Positions 1 through 10,252 of a stretch of 64,000 nt of DNA are shown piece by piece. A program made the position numbers and the translations under genes. The stretch's first letter is position 1; each line of letters opens with the position of its first letter. This DNA is from Ypsolopha sequella (taxonomy: Eukaryota; Arthropoda; Insecta; Lepidoptera; Ypsolophidae), in the NCBI GenBank assembly GCA_934047225.1, contig CAKOHE010000018.1, positions 310,001-374,000 on the forward strand. Direction: 5' to 3'. A model generated the notes under the pieces. The model ran no database searches. It saw only the letters and a list, made by a program, of their open reading frames with translations, and was not told the DNA's origin.

Positions 1-318
1 CCGCTATCGATTCTTTACCTCATTATAAGTAAATAAGTGGCACAAGATGTAAAAACCAATTAACCAACACACCTTTCTCTCTAAGAAGTTGCTATTTCGT
101 ATTTCGGGCTATATCACCGGGTCCTAGGGTCGGTGATATACTTTTCGGGGTTTCTCTACGAGAAATGTCAAAAAAATCGATAAAGTGTGTTTGCAAAAGA
201 AGAAATAAAAATTAAAAAAAAAAAAAACTCTCCCAACTGTCAAAAAAAAAAGAAATATTTTTTTTTATCTTGACACCATGTTAGTTAAAGAAGAATAAAG
301 CTTCCATCTTGGTTTATA
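1..318. other. No gene seen; AT-rich flank
   Basis: No coding potential recognised. A small hairpin is visible (TATATCACCG at 110-119 against CGGTGATATA at 131-140), followed by A/T homopolymer-rich sequence up to the transposon end at 319. Confidence 0.6.
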
Positions 319-463
319 GGTCTACCAGAATCTCATGGCATTTAAAAAATAAACAAAAAATAGATTTTTATATGGCAATGTCACAGTGTCACCTGTCAAA
401 TCAAAGAACGAAAGCTGCAGAGATTTTGTGATTATCTTCTTACAATTGGTTGTTTTTGTGAAA

Positions 464-864
464 ATGTTGAAAAAGCCACTTCGATCTCAAGCGAGAAATA
501 TTGTTTTCAATGTTTATCATAAAATAAAGGAAGAAGAAGGTGTTAATCAAACTCAATCATCTATTTTAAAGCGCGTGGTAGAGTTGACCGGTAAGTTGGA
601 GTGAGTTGTTTTGATACTTTTAGTTTTATTTTTCTTAGATACTTAATTGTGACTTCTTTACAGGGGTTTCCAGTACTACTATACGGCGAATCGTAAGTGA
701 GGGCACATCGAATAATGGTGTGTTTTCCACGCCTGGTAAAAAAAGGAGGGGGGGAAAAAATTATAATAGGGTGATTTATAATAAATACCTCTTTATCTTC
801 GTCATCTGATGAAGAACAAGAAATAGAAGTAGAAGTCTTGAAACCGTTTTCTAGTTCTGAATGA
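464..864 (+). pseudogene. Transposase remnant, DDE core deleted
   Basis: The first exon (464-590) starts MLKKPLRSQAR and ends at a clean donor (ACCG|GTAAGT). The second exon opens at 664 after TTACAG and continues in phase as TGVSSTTIRRIVSEG, a helix-turn-helix DNA-binding segment typical of the N-terminus of insect DDE transposases of the IS630/Tc1 group. The frame then runs out. From about 796 to 864 another frame encodes an acidic Ser/Asp/Glu tail (SSSDEEQEIEVEV...SSSE, stop), which resembles the C-terminal tail of this family. The DDE catalytic region that should lie between is absent, so no active transposase can be made. Promoter and expression are unknown. Confidence 0.65.
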
Positions 865-1091
865 GGTGTTAAGTTATTCGTATAATTGAATTCTATATCC
901 TTTTATTTTATACTATAAAATAAATTAGTAAACAAAGTGATTAATGATTTATTTATTTTTCATTCTTTCATACACATAACTAATATACTTCATGTTCATT
1001 AATACTAGACCTAAATAAAAAATAAACAGTATCAAGATCGTTTAATCCAATTTCCCCAGTATTGCACACCACAAAGTTTTATTTCCCCATT
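865..1091. other. 3' part of the deleted transposon, non-coding
   Basis: AT-rich 3' region of the element between the acidic-tail stop and its right inverted repeat. No gene seen. Confidence 0.5.
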
Positions 1092-1169
1092 TGCCATGAG
1101 ATTCTGGTAGACCTATACTTGTCAAAATGAAGAAATAACAACGTTTTATCGGGCTTTTTCTTAGGTTTT

Positions 1170-1531
1170 CTTCCTACCATGCTAGCTATGCAGGAAGTTA
1201 TGCAGTAGATTATAAGCGACTGGGCAAGTGCTAGATAGACCTTTTTAATTAACTCAAAATTGGCGACATGGCGTAGGTTTTTGAAGACATATATTAATTT
1301 ACGTATTCTGGAGGCTAGTTGATCTATGTGATATTCGAAAGAAAGATGATCATCTATCACTACGCCCAAATATTTAATTGAAATTGTAGATTCCAAAACA
1401 TGACAATCACAATTGATATTGGGAAACGGACATAAATGAGCAGTTAAGTTGTAGGTTTTAGGTGGGGGCAGGGTGTTAGATCTTAAACAAAATGTAATAT
1501 ACTTAGTTTTAGTTGAATTTAAAGTAAGCAT
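1170..1531 (-). pseudogene. Reverse transcriptase fragment, CR1/Jockey-group LINE
   Basis: About 120 codons are readable on the minus strand, from LTLNSTKTKYITF through IKYLGVVIDDHLSF to LALAQSLIIYCITS. This is the region just C-terminal to the polymerase active site in CR1/Jockey-group reverse transcriptases. It parallels the 57042-57827 segment of this window (LTLNVDKTKFITF, IKYLGVIMDSTLSW, YALAQSVLTYCITSW). The YADD-bearing part and the C-terminus are missing. Below about 1170 the open frame continues into unrelated sequence belonging to the transposon end, so the apparent 150-residue reading frame is chimeric. A dead fragment. Confidence 0.8.
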
Positions 1532-1782
1532 GAAAGACAGAATTTCAATGTTTCACACGAACGCACAAAGAGGGCGGTGTCCAGTGTGACCATATGTGGC
1601 AGTTTCCTGCCTTTTTAGCAGTATTAGTCCAGTAATTTTACCTCTGGCAGATTATGTTGACGTTTTAAGAAACTGGCAGTTTTTGGCAGTATTTCACAAA
1701 ATTAATATGTATTTCCAATATTGGGGAAAAATTTACCCAATTTTGAAATGGCAACCTTGAGCATCCACTTTAGTTCATCTTG

Positions 1783-1825
1783 GCATAAAGGTCTTTGTAA
1801 ACAGGCCATAAAAATAACAAAAATA
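1783..1825 (+). repeat. LINE 3'-end fragment
   Basis: The words AAAGGTCTTTG and AGGCCATAAAAAT recur at the 3' end of the I-group LINE at 9038-9085 (ggcttaaaggtctttgc, aggccataaaaattc), followed in both by an A-rich tail. Probably the 3' terminus of another copy of that LINE. Confidence 0.5.
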
Positions 1826-1926
1826 AAAACTTCATGTGTGGTCTGGGACTCCCCTTAGTTACTCATGTTGGTTGTGTTTATAATTATATAATTCAATTAT
1901 GAACCGTAACGTAATAAACGTAATGT

Positions 1927-2531
1927 CAGGCCCGGATCTAGGGGGGGGGGGTAAGGAGGGGCACTTGCCCTGGGCGGCAAATACTACAGGGTGGGCGGTC
2001 AGCCACCCATCAGTCACCACTCAGTACAAGTACAAAAATCGGTGTATGCTCTCCTTTCAGACAACGTGCGATAAACGCCCCCGAGAGAAATTGTATTATG
2101 CTAATAATTGTAGTAGTAAGTTATTAATTTGTGAGCAAAAAACGCGCGGCGCGCGAAGGGATTGATTCACTTCAAGTAAACAACGAAAGACGAACGAGGC
2201 GCGCGCGCAGTTTTGCCAACATTATCCAACCAAAAAGCAGCAAATGGACCGTAAAAAAACAGTAGAAAACAGTAGAATGATAATTGAAAAACATTAAATC
2301 TACTGTCTGACATAAAATACATAGAATAAGCAAAAGAATTTAGAAAAAAATATTACTAAATAAAAATACTGTTAAATTCACCAAAAATTTAATGCTACTT
2401 TCAGATTTTCGTGTCGTACTACTTTGTAAAAATGTTGGTGTTTTATTGGTTGAATATTTTTGCCTAGAGGGCGGCAAATGAGCATTTTGCCCCCCCCTCC
2501 CCTCCTCTTTCAAAACGTAGATCCGGTGCTG
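1927..2531. mobile_element. Non-autonomous hAT-type element (605 bp)
   Basis: The left end starts CAGGCCCGGATCTA and the right end, reverse complemented, starts CAGCACCGGATCTA. Both continue into G-rich runs and a shared GGGCGGCAAA-type word. The element is flanked by an exact 8-bp direct repeat CGTAATGT (1919-1926 and 2532-2539), the duplication length made by hAT transposases. It holds no transposase gene; the short open frames inside are not conserved. Confidence 0.85.
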
Positions 2532-2648
2532 CGTAATGTTCATAATAAGTAATCTTATTCATTATAACTGTTTTAGTTTAAACATTGCAAAATATTTGAT
2601 TACGTTTGTTTCTGACTTAATTGGAACTTTATCGTCTAACTTTAACAT

Positions 2649-3830
2649 AAAGTAAGGTTTTTAATTCGAGGAACTCCATTGACAGATAGAGTGTTGCCAT
2701 TATTCGAAAAATAAAAATAGGGAAAGATATACGTCGATATGTCGATATCGATATTTACTGCAGTATGACCTATGGTAGTAATGCGCGTTTACGAGATATT
2801 TCAAAAATCTAGATAATCACAATCAATCAAATTTACAATCGAGATAAATGTCCATCTTGTTGATCGGTTGAATGATCGAGACATTTTTCGATTTTTCCAA
2901 GATACGAGATATGCTCCGTTAGTAATTTAGTTATATAAGTATACAGTTTTATTCGTAATGACTTAACGAATAATACATTTTGAATAGTGGGTTTTTATTA
3001 TAATCTTTTCAAATAATAAGCCACCGAGAATGACTATTCTAGAGTGCGGTTCAGAAAATAGGTAATACGCCGTTATATTGGCATTAACAACGTCTTTACG
3101 ACATGATTGGATAAAATATAATTTCATGTCTTTAGATTGGATGATATAAATGCAACCAATATAACGACGTGTAACCTATTTTCTGAACCGCACTCTACGG
3201 TTGATAGTAGATACCTACACGACACGAGTTTTTCATTTCATTTACAATGCAATGCATGATATGTAAATGGTAATCGATTTAAATCGAGGGAGCTGACCAA
3301 AATAACAACGATAAACCATTTATTTGCTGGGCTAAAGTCATTAAATTGGCTGTAACCATCGCCTGGAGCACCTTCTGTTTTTTTAGTTCTCTGAATATTC
3401 GTATCATGAAAAGTGTGGATCAAAATAAAATACCTATATAGTTTTTAATAAATTAATATATAAATACTTATATATTAATATGTTTTTTAATAAACCTGAC
3501 AAAACCAGTATTTTATATTGACAATTACTGAGATTTCGTTACGGTTTTAAAAGATTCGTTATCGACTATTATAAAATTGCAAGTTTTTATTTTCAATGAT
3601 AACTGTGAAGCAAACTTAAAAAGACCATGTGGATTTTTTTTTCGAAAAGTTAGTGTAAAAGTGTAAAGTTATATTTTTGTTAAATTTTGCGTAAATTGAC
3701 CGTATGAGTTTTCGAGTATAATAAACGCCGTCAATTTTATGATATCGTTAAGAGCAGCACTGGCTGAAAAGTGGCAACATTTTGCTATTCGAGTTGTCAA
3801 ACGAGTTCCTCGAATTAAAAATCCTACTTT
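2649..3830. repeat. Inverted-repeat element with ~50-60 bp arms
   Basis: The left arm (about 2649-2700: AAAGTAAGGTTTTTAATTCG...GAGTGTTGCCAT) is matched by the reverse complement of 3767-3830 (AAAGTAGGATTTTTAATTCG...ATGTTGCCACT). No coding potential inside apart from a nested MITE at 3042-3195. Likely an old DNA-transposon relic. Confidence 0.6.
3042..3195. mobile_element. TA-flanked MITE, 154 bp
   Basis: Inverted arms start GAGTGCGGTTCAGAAAATAG on the left and end CTATTTTCTGAACCGCACTC on the right, with further imperfect pairing inward (CGTTATATTGG). TA flanks both ends (3040-3041, 3196-3197), consistent with mobilisation by a Tc1/mariner-type transposase. Confidence 0.8.
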
Positions 3831-4296
3831 AGATCACGATGCCTTTTAAAGGTATCTTGCTTGATTACAATCGTGACTGTGACTTGTCTAAGTTCACGAT
3901 ATTAATGTTTATGTTTGAGTTTTTAGATAGATTTTAATTGTATTGAGTTTTTATTTTTTATTTTATTGGGTAAACAAATAAACGGTGTTATTAAAAGGTA
4001 AAAAATATGTGTGTTATAATTTTTTGAGCCCCTACCTATATTTGAAAAGTTGGCATTTTTTCGGCATTATCGAAGTGTGTGGCACTATTTGGCAGTTTTT
4101 CATCCTAGGCATGGCAGGATTTTAAATTTCGAGATGGTCACACTGTCACAAAATCTTAAGAAATGTCGATTCTTGGCAGGAACTTGAAAAAGCGCGGTTG
4201 TGTAAATTTTTCAAAAATCTTTTTTACTAATTTCTTTCAAGTTTATTTGCTTAAAAGTACAATAAAATAACTGCAAGAGGTCTACTAAACAAACAA

Positions 4297-5292
4297 ATGG
4301 ACGGAAACGAGGGGGGCGGGGGTGACCCGCCCCACTCCAACAAACGCTCTCGAGTCGAGGGTGGCGGCTTTGATACGGACCCCGGTAGCGGTGGCGGTGA
4401 GCGTACTAACTCTAACAGCATGTACTTACCATATTATAAACCAAACTATAAAAGACTATATCCAGAGACCTCCTCCAAAACTGAATTCAAAGTTTTTGTA
4501 GAAAGGACAGATTAGGGAACAAAAGTCCCATATACTTGAACCATATATTTACCACAGAAGTTAAGGGTGTGATAGCTATTCAAAGATTGAATGCTAATAA
4601 AATTGCAGTACTGTTCAGGCAATATAATACGGCAAATAATTTCTTAAACAACTCTACTTTTCTAGAGAAGTATAATATGAAAGCATACATACCGGCTGCA
4701 CAAAAAGAAAAAACCAGATAATGTACAGTATGATTTATTCTCATATAGGATATTTGAATACATTCCACCACTACAGCAATGTTTTAAATGTTTCAAATTT
4801 AACCACTCTGCTAAAATATGCAATGGCAAACAACGGTGTTCAATCTGCTCAGGTGAACATTTGTTTAAAGAATGTGACAGACCAAATGAGATCTGCTGCG
4901 TTAATTGCAGTGGACCTCATCTGGCCATATCTAAACTATGTCCAATTAAGATGAAGAAATTGACAGAAAAGAAAAGTAAAATTACTTACTCAAGCGTAGC
5001 CCAGAGTGTTAAAACCCCTGAAACTGAGTTCCCACCTTTGCCATTGCCAAAACAAATTGTAAATAAAACTGTAAATAAGCCTGTAAATAAAAATGTAAAT
5101 AGTACCAAGCCTGCTTCACAGGCCTTGAACAAGGATGTCCGTCCTGTGGACATCAAAGCCCAAATCATATCCAATAATGATGTACTTATGGCCCTAGTAC
5201 AGACTTTGGTGGATTTGGGCAATAAGGGTGATTCTTCCCCAATAACATCAACAACAATTAAAGATATGTTGATCAAAAATCTGTCTCCATAA
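4297..5292 (+). pseudogene. LINE ORF1 (gag-like, CCHC zinc knuckles), frameshifted
   Basis: Starts at the ATG at 4297 (MDGNEGGGGD...), with a Gly/Ser-rich N-terminus. The frame stops at 4513-4515, continues in another frame to about 4721, and returns to the first frame for the zinc-knuckle region (about 4771-5292). Three knuckles are visible: CFKCFKFNHSAKIC, CSICSGEHLFKEC and a third beginning CCVNC. Such ORF1 proteins coat the LINE RNA. ORF1 ends at the TAA overlapping the ORF2 ATG (5290-5294), the compact arrangement usual for these elements. At least two frameshifts make it non-functional. Confidence 0.75.
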
Positions 5293-8200
5293 TGGCTTTA
5301 AGTCACCCTAGAACATCCCAGTTACGTATTGCGCAATTTAACATTCAAAGTGCCAATAATAAAAAGCCCCTTTTAATAAATTTTTTGCAAGAACAGAACA
5401 TTGATATTTGTCTACTTAATGAAACTTGGTTTAAAGAACACCACACTTTTAGAATACCTGGTTATAATATCTACAAAAAGAATTCCAAAAATGTTCACAA
5501 CGGTGTAGCTGTATTAATTAAACCAGAGTTAAAATATAAGTCTTTAAAAACAACTTTTTATGAAGATATTCAAACTGTAGCTTTATCATTATCTACTGTA
5601 AACGGAAATTTAACAATACTCTGTGTTTATTGTCCTCCTTCCAGTGGGCACATAAGAATGAATAGACTGCGCAAAATCATTCGAGATCTCCCTAAGCCTA
5701 TTTTTGTGAGTGGCGACTTTAATGCTCATCATATTGCGTTTGGCTGTTTATCAACAAAAGGTCGAGGTCAGGACTTATATGATGTGATCGATGACTGTGA
5801 TTTATGTATTTTAAATGATGGCAGTTTCACAACTGTCAAACATCCTAGATGTAATCCTTCTGCTATTGATGTTAGCTTTGCTAGTCCATGCTTGACTCCT
5901 TTATGTAAATGGTCTGTCCACGACGATCCTATGGGAAGTTACCATTACCCCACTATAACAGAAATATCCCTTGGCATTGATAAATACCAAATTAATCCTC
6001 CTATAGACAAATTTCTGTACAATAGAGCCGACTGGGGAAAGTATCATGAACTCTCTGAAACCATATTTAGTGACATAAAAGTAAATGTTGAAGACCCGCT
6101 TGCATCTTATACAGAATTCTGTGGCTGCCTTGATGCCCTAAAACAGATGGTTATTCCAAAATTTACTAAATCTAACCACTTTGCAAGCAGACCTCCAGCA
6201 CCTTGGTGGAATGAGGCATGTAAGCAAAGTGTAATTGCATCCTACAATGCATTAAAATTGTACAGAACTGATCCTACAATGGATAACTACATAAATTATA
6301 AGAGACTAGACGCTTTAAAAAAGAAAACAATTTCAGAACAGAAGAAAACCGGGTTAAACAATTTATGTGGTACATTTAACAGAACTACCCCTATAAGTAA
6401 AATTTGGAATATGATTAAAAGGTTTAAAGGCGTTAAGACTGTTAACAAATCTTACAGAGATGAGTTCATTCCACAGTTTTGAGATAAGCTATCAGACAAT
6501 AGCAATTTAGTAGAGACAAATAATTTGAACAATTATTTTAATATTAATAATAACAATCTCAGTACAAAGTTTTTATTAGATCCTTTTACATGGAATGAAT
6601 TTTTAATAAGTCTGCAATCTAGGCGTAACACATGTCCTGGCATAGATGATTTTCCCTATATTGCTATTAGAAAACTTGATGAATCTGTCCAGAGACTGTT
6701 TCTTGAGATCCTTAATGCTTTATGGCGCGAACAAGTCATTCCTGAGTCTTGGAAAACACAGTGTGTTATTCCAATACTTAAAACAGATAAACCACCAGAG
6801 CAGGCCAGTTCTTACCGCCCAATATCTCTGTCTTCATGTCTTGGTAAGTTATTTGAAAACATGATTAAAAATCGATTGGACTGGTATGTGGAGGCTAATG
6901 GTATCATTCCGCATGTGCAATATGGCTTTCGTCGAGGGCGTAGCTGCGCTGACAGTTTCTTATCTTTGATCTCAGATCTGAAAAATGCAAATAATTCAAA
7001 GTCAAACACTGTATGTGTATTTTTGGATGTTCAGGGAGCTTTCGATAATGTTGATCCTGGTGTCCTAGTCAAGATTATGTCTGATGTAGGTATACCAGGA
7101 CAACTATGTAAGTGGATTTATAATTTTTTAAATTGTAGAACTCTTTATATTAAACACAATAACATTTTACATGGACCAAAAATAGCATCAAAAGGCACAA
7201 TGCAAGGTGCCTCACTCTCACCATTACTGTATAATCTATATACTTGTGAAATATGTAAATATGTTAATATCAAAGATGTAAACATTTTGCAATTCGCAGA
7301 TGACATTGTTTTGTATAGCAGTAATAAAAATTTCCAAGTTGCCATGAATAATATGAATAGAGCCTTAAATCAATTGTGTCTTTACTATGATAGCAAATTA
7401 CATTTAAAAATAAATGCTTCAAAAAGCAGTGTAATGTATTTTGGGGAAGACGACCCAACCAGCGACATTGTCTATTGCGGAGAGGCTATAAATAGAGTTA
7501 GATCAAAGAAATTCTTAGGTGTCATAATTGATCAGAAATTGACTTTTGAAGAGCATGTCAGATATGTCTCAAAGAATGCTTTGAAAGCAATAAACATACT
7601 TAAATGTCTTGCTGGAGTATCCTGGGGAGCAGACCCAAAAATATTATCAATTTTATATAAAGCCATAGTGAGAAGTCATTTTGATTATAGTGCCATAGCA
7701 TACATAAATAGTCCACATGCAAAAAAGTTAGACATTTTGCAGAATAAGGCTTTGAGAATTATTTCTGGTGCTATGTGCTCAACTCCCATTAGGGCCATGG
7801 AAGTTGAGACTAAAATAATGCCACTGATCTTAAGACGCCTCATGCTTGCTGAAAGATATTGCCTTAGATTATTATACTCAAATAACACACAAATTATTGA
7901 TAACATTTTACCATATCAAATTAATATGTCTGGTCCTTTAGCAACTGGTGAGTCTCTTTTGATTGGTAACTCTCCAATGTTGTTCCAAATATACATGGAA
8001 ATTCAAAATAAATGTAATAAAATCAGAAAACAGCGCCCATGGCCTTGCTATTCCTCCTCTTATCAAAGCATTACGCATCCAATTAGAGTTATCAGTTCAA
8101 TCACTAACAATTCTGAAATGTTACAATTTCTCTCAGAAAATAATTATTATACAATATACACAGATGGAAGTAAAGGTGAGGCTTATGTGCGCTGTGCAGT

Positions 8201-8855
8201 GTATGATCCTCAAACAAAATTTTCTCAGAGCTTTGTTTTGCAAGATGTTTGTACAATATTTACTGCAGAAGCTTATGCAGTCTATCAGGCTCTGATGCGA
8301 ATTAACAATGTAGATAATTGTAAATGCTTTCTAATAGTAACAGATTCATCAAGTTTTATTCAGAGCTTAGTTAATTTGAAAATTCTTTTTAAAAACAACT
8401 TTATTTTGTACATTATCAAAGAATTAGTATATCAATATGATCTCAAAGGTATAGACATTTCCTTCATGTGGGTGCCTTCTCATAGGGGCATTACTGGAAA
8501 TGAAATGGCAGATAAAGCTGCTTATGAAGGCATAAACGCACTTGATGTTTCTAATGTTATGAATGTTCCTATGACTGATTACCTGTATTGTATAAAGCTA
8601 ACTATAAATAGGTTATGGGAAGAACTGTGGAAGAAAGATCAAGAGACAAAAGGACGATGGTACGGGAGCATTCAAGAAAGCTTACCAGCAAGGCCATGGT
8701 ATGATAAATTACATGGAGCCAGCCGTGACTATATTATCACCATAAATAGATTACGATTTGGACATAATACTGCACCATCACACCTAGCAAGACTTGGAAT
8801 AATTCAAAGTAGTGCCTGCACTTTCTGTGGTGAAATTGAAGCAAACGCTTCTTAG
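5292..8855 (+). pseudogene. LINE ORF2: endonuclease-reverse transcriptase-RNase H with one stop
   Basis: One reading frame of about 1188 codons broken by a single TGA at 6480-6482. The N-terminal AP-type endonuclease shows NIQS, NETW, SGDFNAHH and SAIDVSF; its last motif reads GSYHYP where SDH is expected. The reverse transcriptase shows FLDVQGAFDNV, GTMQGASLSP and the active-site motif FADD (about 7293-7304). A C-terminal RNase H follows (YTDGSKGEA, TAEAYA, VTDSSS, VPSHRGITGNEMADKAA). The protein should end in a zinc motif (CTFCGEIE is present) but stops a few residues later at 8855, suggesting a 3' deletion. It would nick DNA and prime cDNA synthesis from its own RNA. Confidence 0.85.
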
Positions 8856-9350
8856 TGAAGTAAGTACTGCAAAATTACGGTGATTTTTCTTCCCGCCCGC
8901 CGCCGCTTGAACAATTATTGAAAGACATAAAAACCTATAAACCGCTGTATAAATACATAAAAAATAGCATTGAAAAAATATAATAATGTGAAACAACATA
9001 ATTTCAACAAATCAAAGGACACACAATAAACGAAGACATGGCTTAAAGGTCTTTGCAACCAGGCCATAAAAATTCAAAAAAAAAAAAAATTATAAATGTC
9101 CGTCCAGTCGGTTACCATTTTTAAATTATCAGTTTTGCTGTCCCGTCGTAATTATTATTGAGAGTTTTGTATATCAGTGAAGTAATTTGATTAGAGTTAA
9201 GTTAGGACTACTACTCCTGCAGTAGTAAAGTGATTAGTGTTGAGTATTCTTTCATCTCCATGAATCCCTACGTATTCTTTAAAAACTATAGTGCAGTAAT
9301 TAATGAGTGTGACTACTCCTCCACTGATTATCACGCACGATCTGTCTTCG
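8856..9350. other. LINE 3' region, then unassigned sequence
   Basis: Holds the LINE 3' end and A-rich tail to about 9090, then about 260 bp with no recognised gene. It may be promoter or 5' UTR for the THAP-like exon at 9351, but nothing diagnostic is seen. Confidence 0.4.
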
Positions 9351-9402
9351 ATGGCTCCCCGTAAATGTTGTGTGCCAACTTGCACAGTTACGCAAAATTA
9401 TG
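9351..9402 (+). CDS. Putative first exon of a THAP-like protein
   Basis: ATG at 9351 begins MAPRKCCVPTCTVTQNY and reaches a good donor (TATG|GTACGT at 9403). An N-terminal Cys pair of the form M-x-K-C-C-V-P-x-C is characteristic of THAP zinc-binding DNA-binding domains in insects. The remainder of the domain (the C-x-H half, expected in the next exon) is not found: joining to 10045 is out of phase, so an intervening exon is missing, lost or unrecognised. Many THAP genes in insect genomes derive from P-type transposons. Either a host gene fragment or a transposon relic. Confidence 0.4.
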
Positions 9403-9452
9403 GTACGTATTTGTTGATTATGTTTGGTGGCTAAAGGTAATGGTAAAGCTGT

Positions 9453-9711
9453 GTTTCCACCAAAGATGTGCGAGGTAGCTAAGCGAAGAGTGGAGTTAAA
9501 GCTAAGGTACGAAACCTAAGCTAAGATGTGAAGCCATTGAGGATACTCTATGGGTGTAGCGGAGCGAGTAACATGTGCTAAAACTTGCATCCTGAACTTA
9601 CCTCGCTTGCATGTAAATAAGCTAAGCTATGAAAGTCAAACAATCCTATTCGTTGATATCAAGCACATCATATCATATTACTATGCAGCACAGCACATAT
9701 TTGCTGGAAAG
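9453..9711. repeat. MITE with imperfect inverted ends
   Basis: The left end GTTTCCACCAAAGATGTGCG and the reverse complement of the right end (CTTTCCAGCAAATATGTGCT) form an imperfect inverted repeat. The interior is rich in AGCTAAG/CTTAGC-type words. Non-coding. Confidence 0.5.
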
Positions 9712-9825
9712 GCAGCTAAGACCTGCTGAAAAAATAATCCAATGTTTTAAGCGGATAAAAATGTAAGTCTGTATTTGTGTTTTAGGTGTGTAATTTACTA
9801 TCCAAGAAATTGCCGCTGCGTTATA

Positions 9826-9938
9826 TATTTAACAGGACTATACTTAATTTAAGTGTTTTGCCTTGTCTTGTTTTGATACAGAAAGAAAAGACAGAACGCT
9901 CAGATTAAGTTTATTCCTGTCAAACATGTAATGGTGAA
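9826..9938. repeat. Palindromic MITE copy (TTTGACAGGACTA family), degenerate
   Basis: Reads AACAGGACTATACTTAATTT ... AGATTAAGTTTATTCCTGTC, the degenerate form of the palindrome seen more completely at 43846-43995, 44755-44914 and 59700-59803. Confidence 0.6.
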
Positions 9939-10044
9939 TCTACACCATTATATTACACAAAAAATGTCACATGTCGTTGTAGTAGTTGTGGTGTCCAAAT
10001 GTCACAAATGTGCTTACTTTAATTATAAATCTTTAATTTCCTAG

Positions 10045-10220
10045 GTGTACAAGTTGCATCACAAGGACAATGACAATGGAAGTAGATAAACCAACTACAC
10101 AATCTCCACCAACTCAACCACATGCTGCATCTGCCAAACCTGTTGTTGGGTCACAAGCTCCTGAAGTAGTACCCTCAACATCTAAAGCTTCAATGACAAG
10201 TGCAATGCCGATAAACCGTG
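10045..10220 (+). CDS. Putative internal exon, Pro/Thr/Ser-rich linker
   Basis: An acceptor (TTTCCTAG) precedes an open frame including MTMEVDKPTTQSPPTQP and ending NR before a strong donor (GTG|GTAAGT). It joins in phase to the exon at 11634. Low-complexity Pro/Ser/Thr composition suits a linker between a THAP domain and a coiled coil. The intron after it is interrupted by a Tc1 element (10253-11352). Confidence 0.4.
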
Positions 10221-10252
10221 GTAAGTAATTGATTTCAATATTTATATTTATA

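Larger units (their letters stand above)
319..1113 (+). mobile_element. Internally deleted IS630/Tc1-type DNA transposon
   Basis: The two ends form a perfect 22-bp terminal inverted repeat beginning GGTCTACCAGAATC (319-340 against 1092-1113). Each end is flanked by TA (317-318 and 1114-1115), the duplication expected for Tc1/mariner/IS630-type elements. Inside lies a spliced remnant of a transposase N-terminus and an acidic C-terminal tail with the catalytic core missing. Length is about 795 bp, so it is a non-autonomous deletion derivative. Relatives are at 18636-19125 and 25031-26073. The right end has landed in a LINE fragment (1170-1531). Confidence 0.75.
1582..4145. mobile_element. Possible composite inverted-repeat element (CAGTGTGACCAT ends)
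   Basis: The left end reads CAGTGTGACCAT (1582-1593) and the right end is its reverse complement (4134-4145). Both ends are followed inward by clusters of GGCAG/GGCA words. Between them are nested elements (1927-2531, 2649-3830, 3042-3195) and no open gene. I could not find a convincing target-site duplication, so the outer boundary is tentative; it could be two related fragments in opposite orientation. Confidence 0.4.
4146..9090 (+). mobile_element. I-group LINE with RNase H (decayed)
   Basis: A nearly full non-LTR retrotransposon: a gag-like ORF1 with CCHC knuckles (4297-5292), an ORF2 polyprotein (5292-8855), a short 3' region and an A-rich tail (about 9070-9083). The 5' start is uncertain; I place it just after the inverted-repeat end at 4145. 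Endonuclease, reverse transcriptase and RNase H in one ORF2 point to the I group. Frameshifts in ORF1, a stop in ORF2 and an altered ORF2 C-terminus make it inactive. Confidence 0.75.

Noticed and set aside
1079..1169. Continuation of the reverse transcriptase fragment
   Set aside because: This part of the frame is the right end of the TA-flanked transposon and its flank; similarity to the LINE stops near ITSC.
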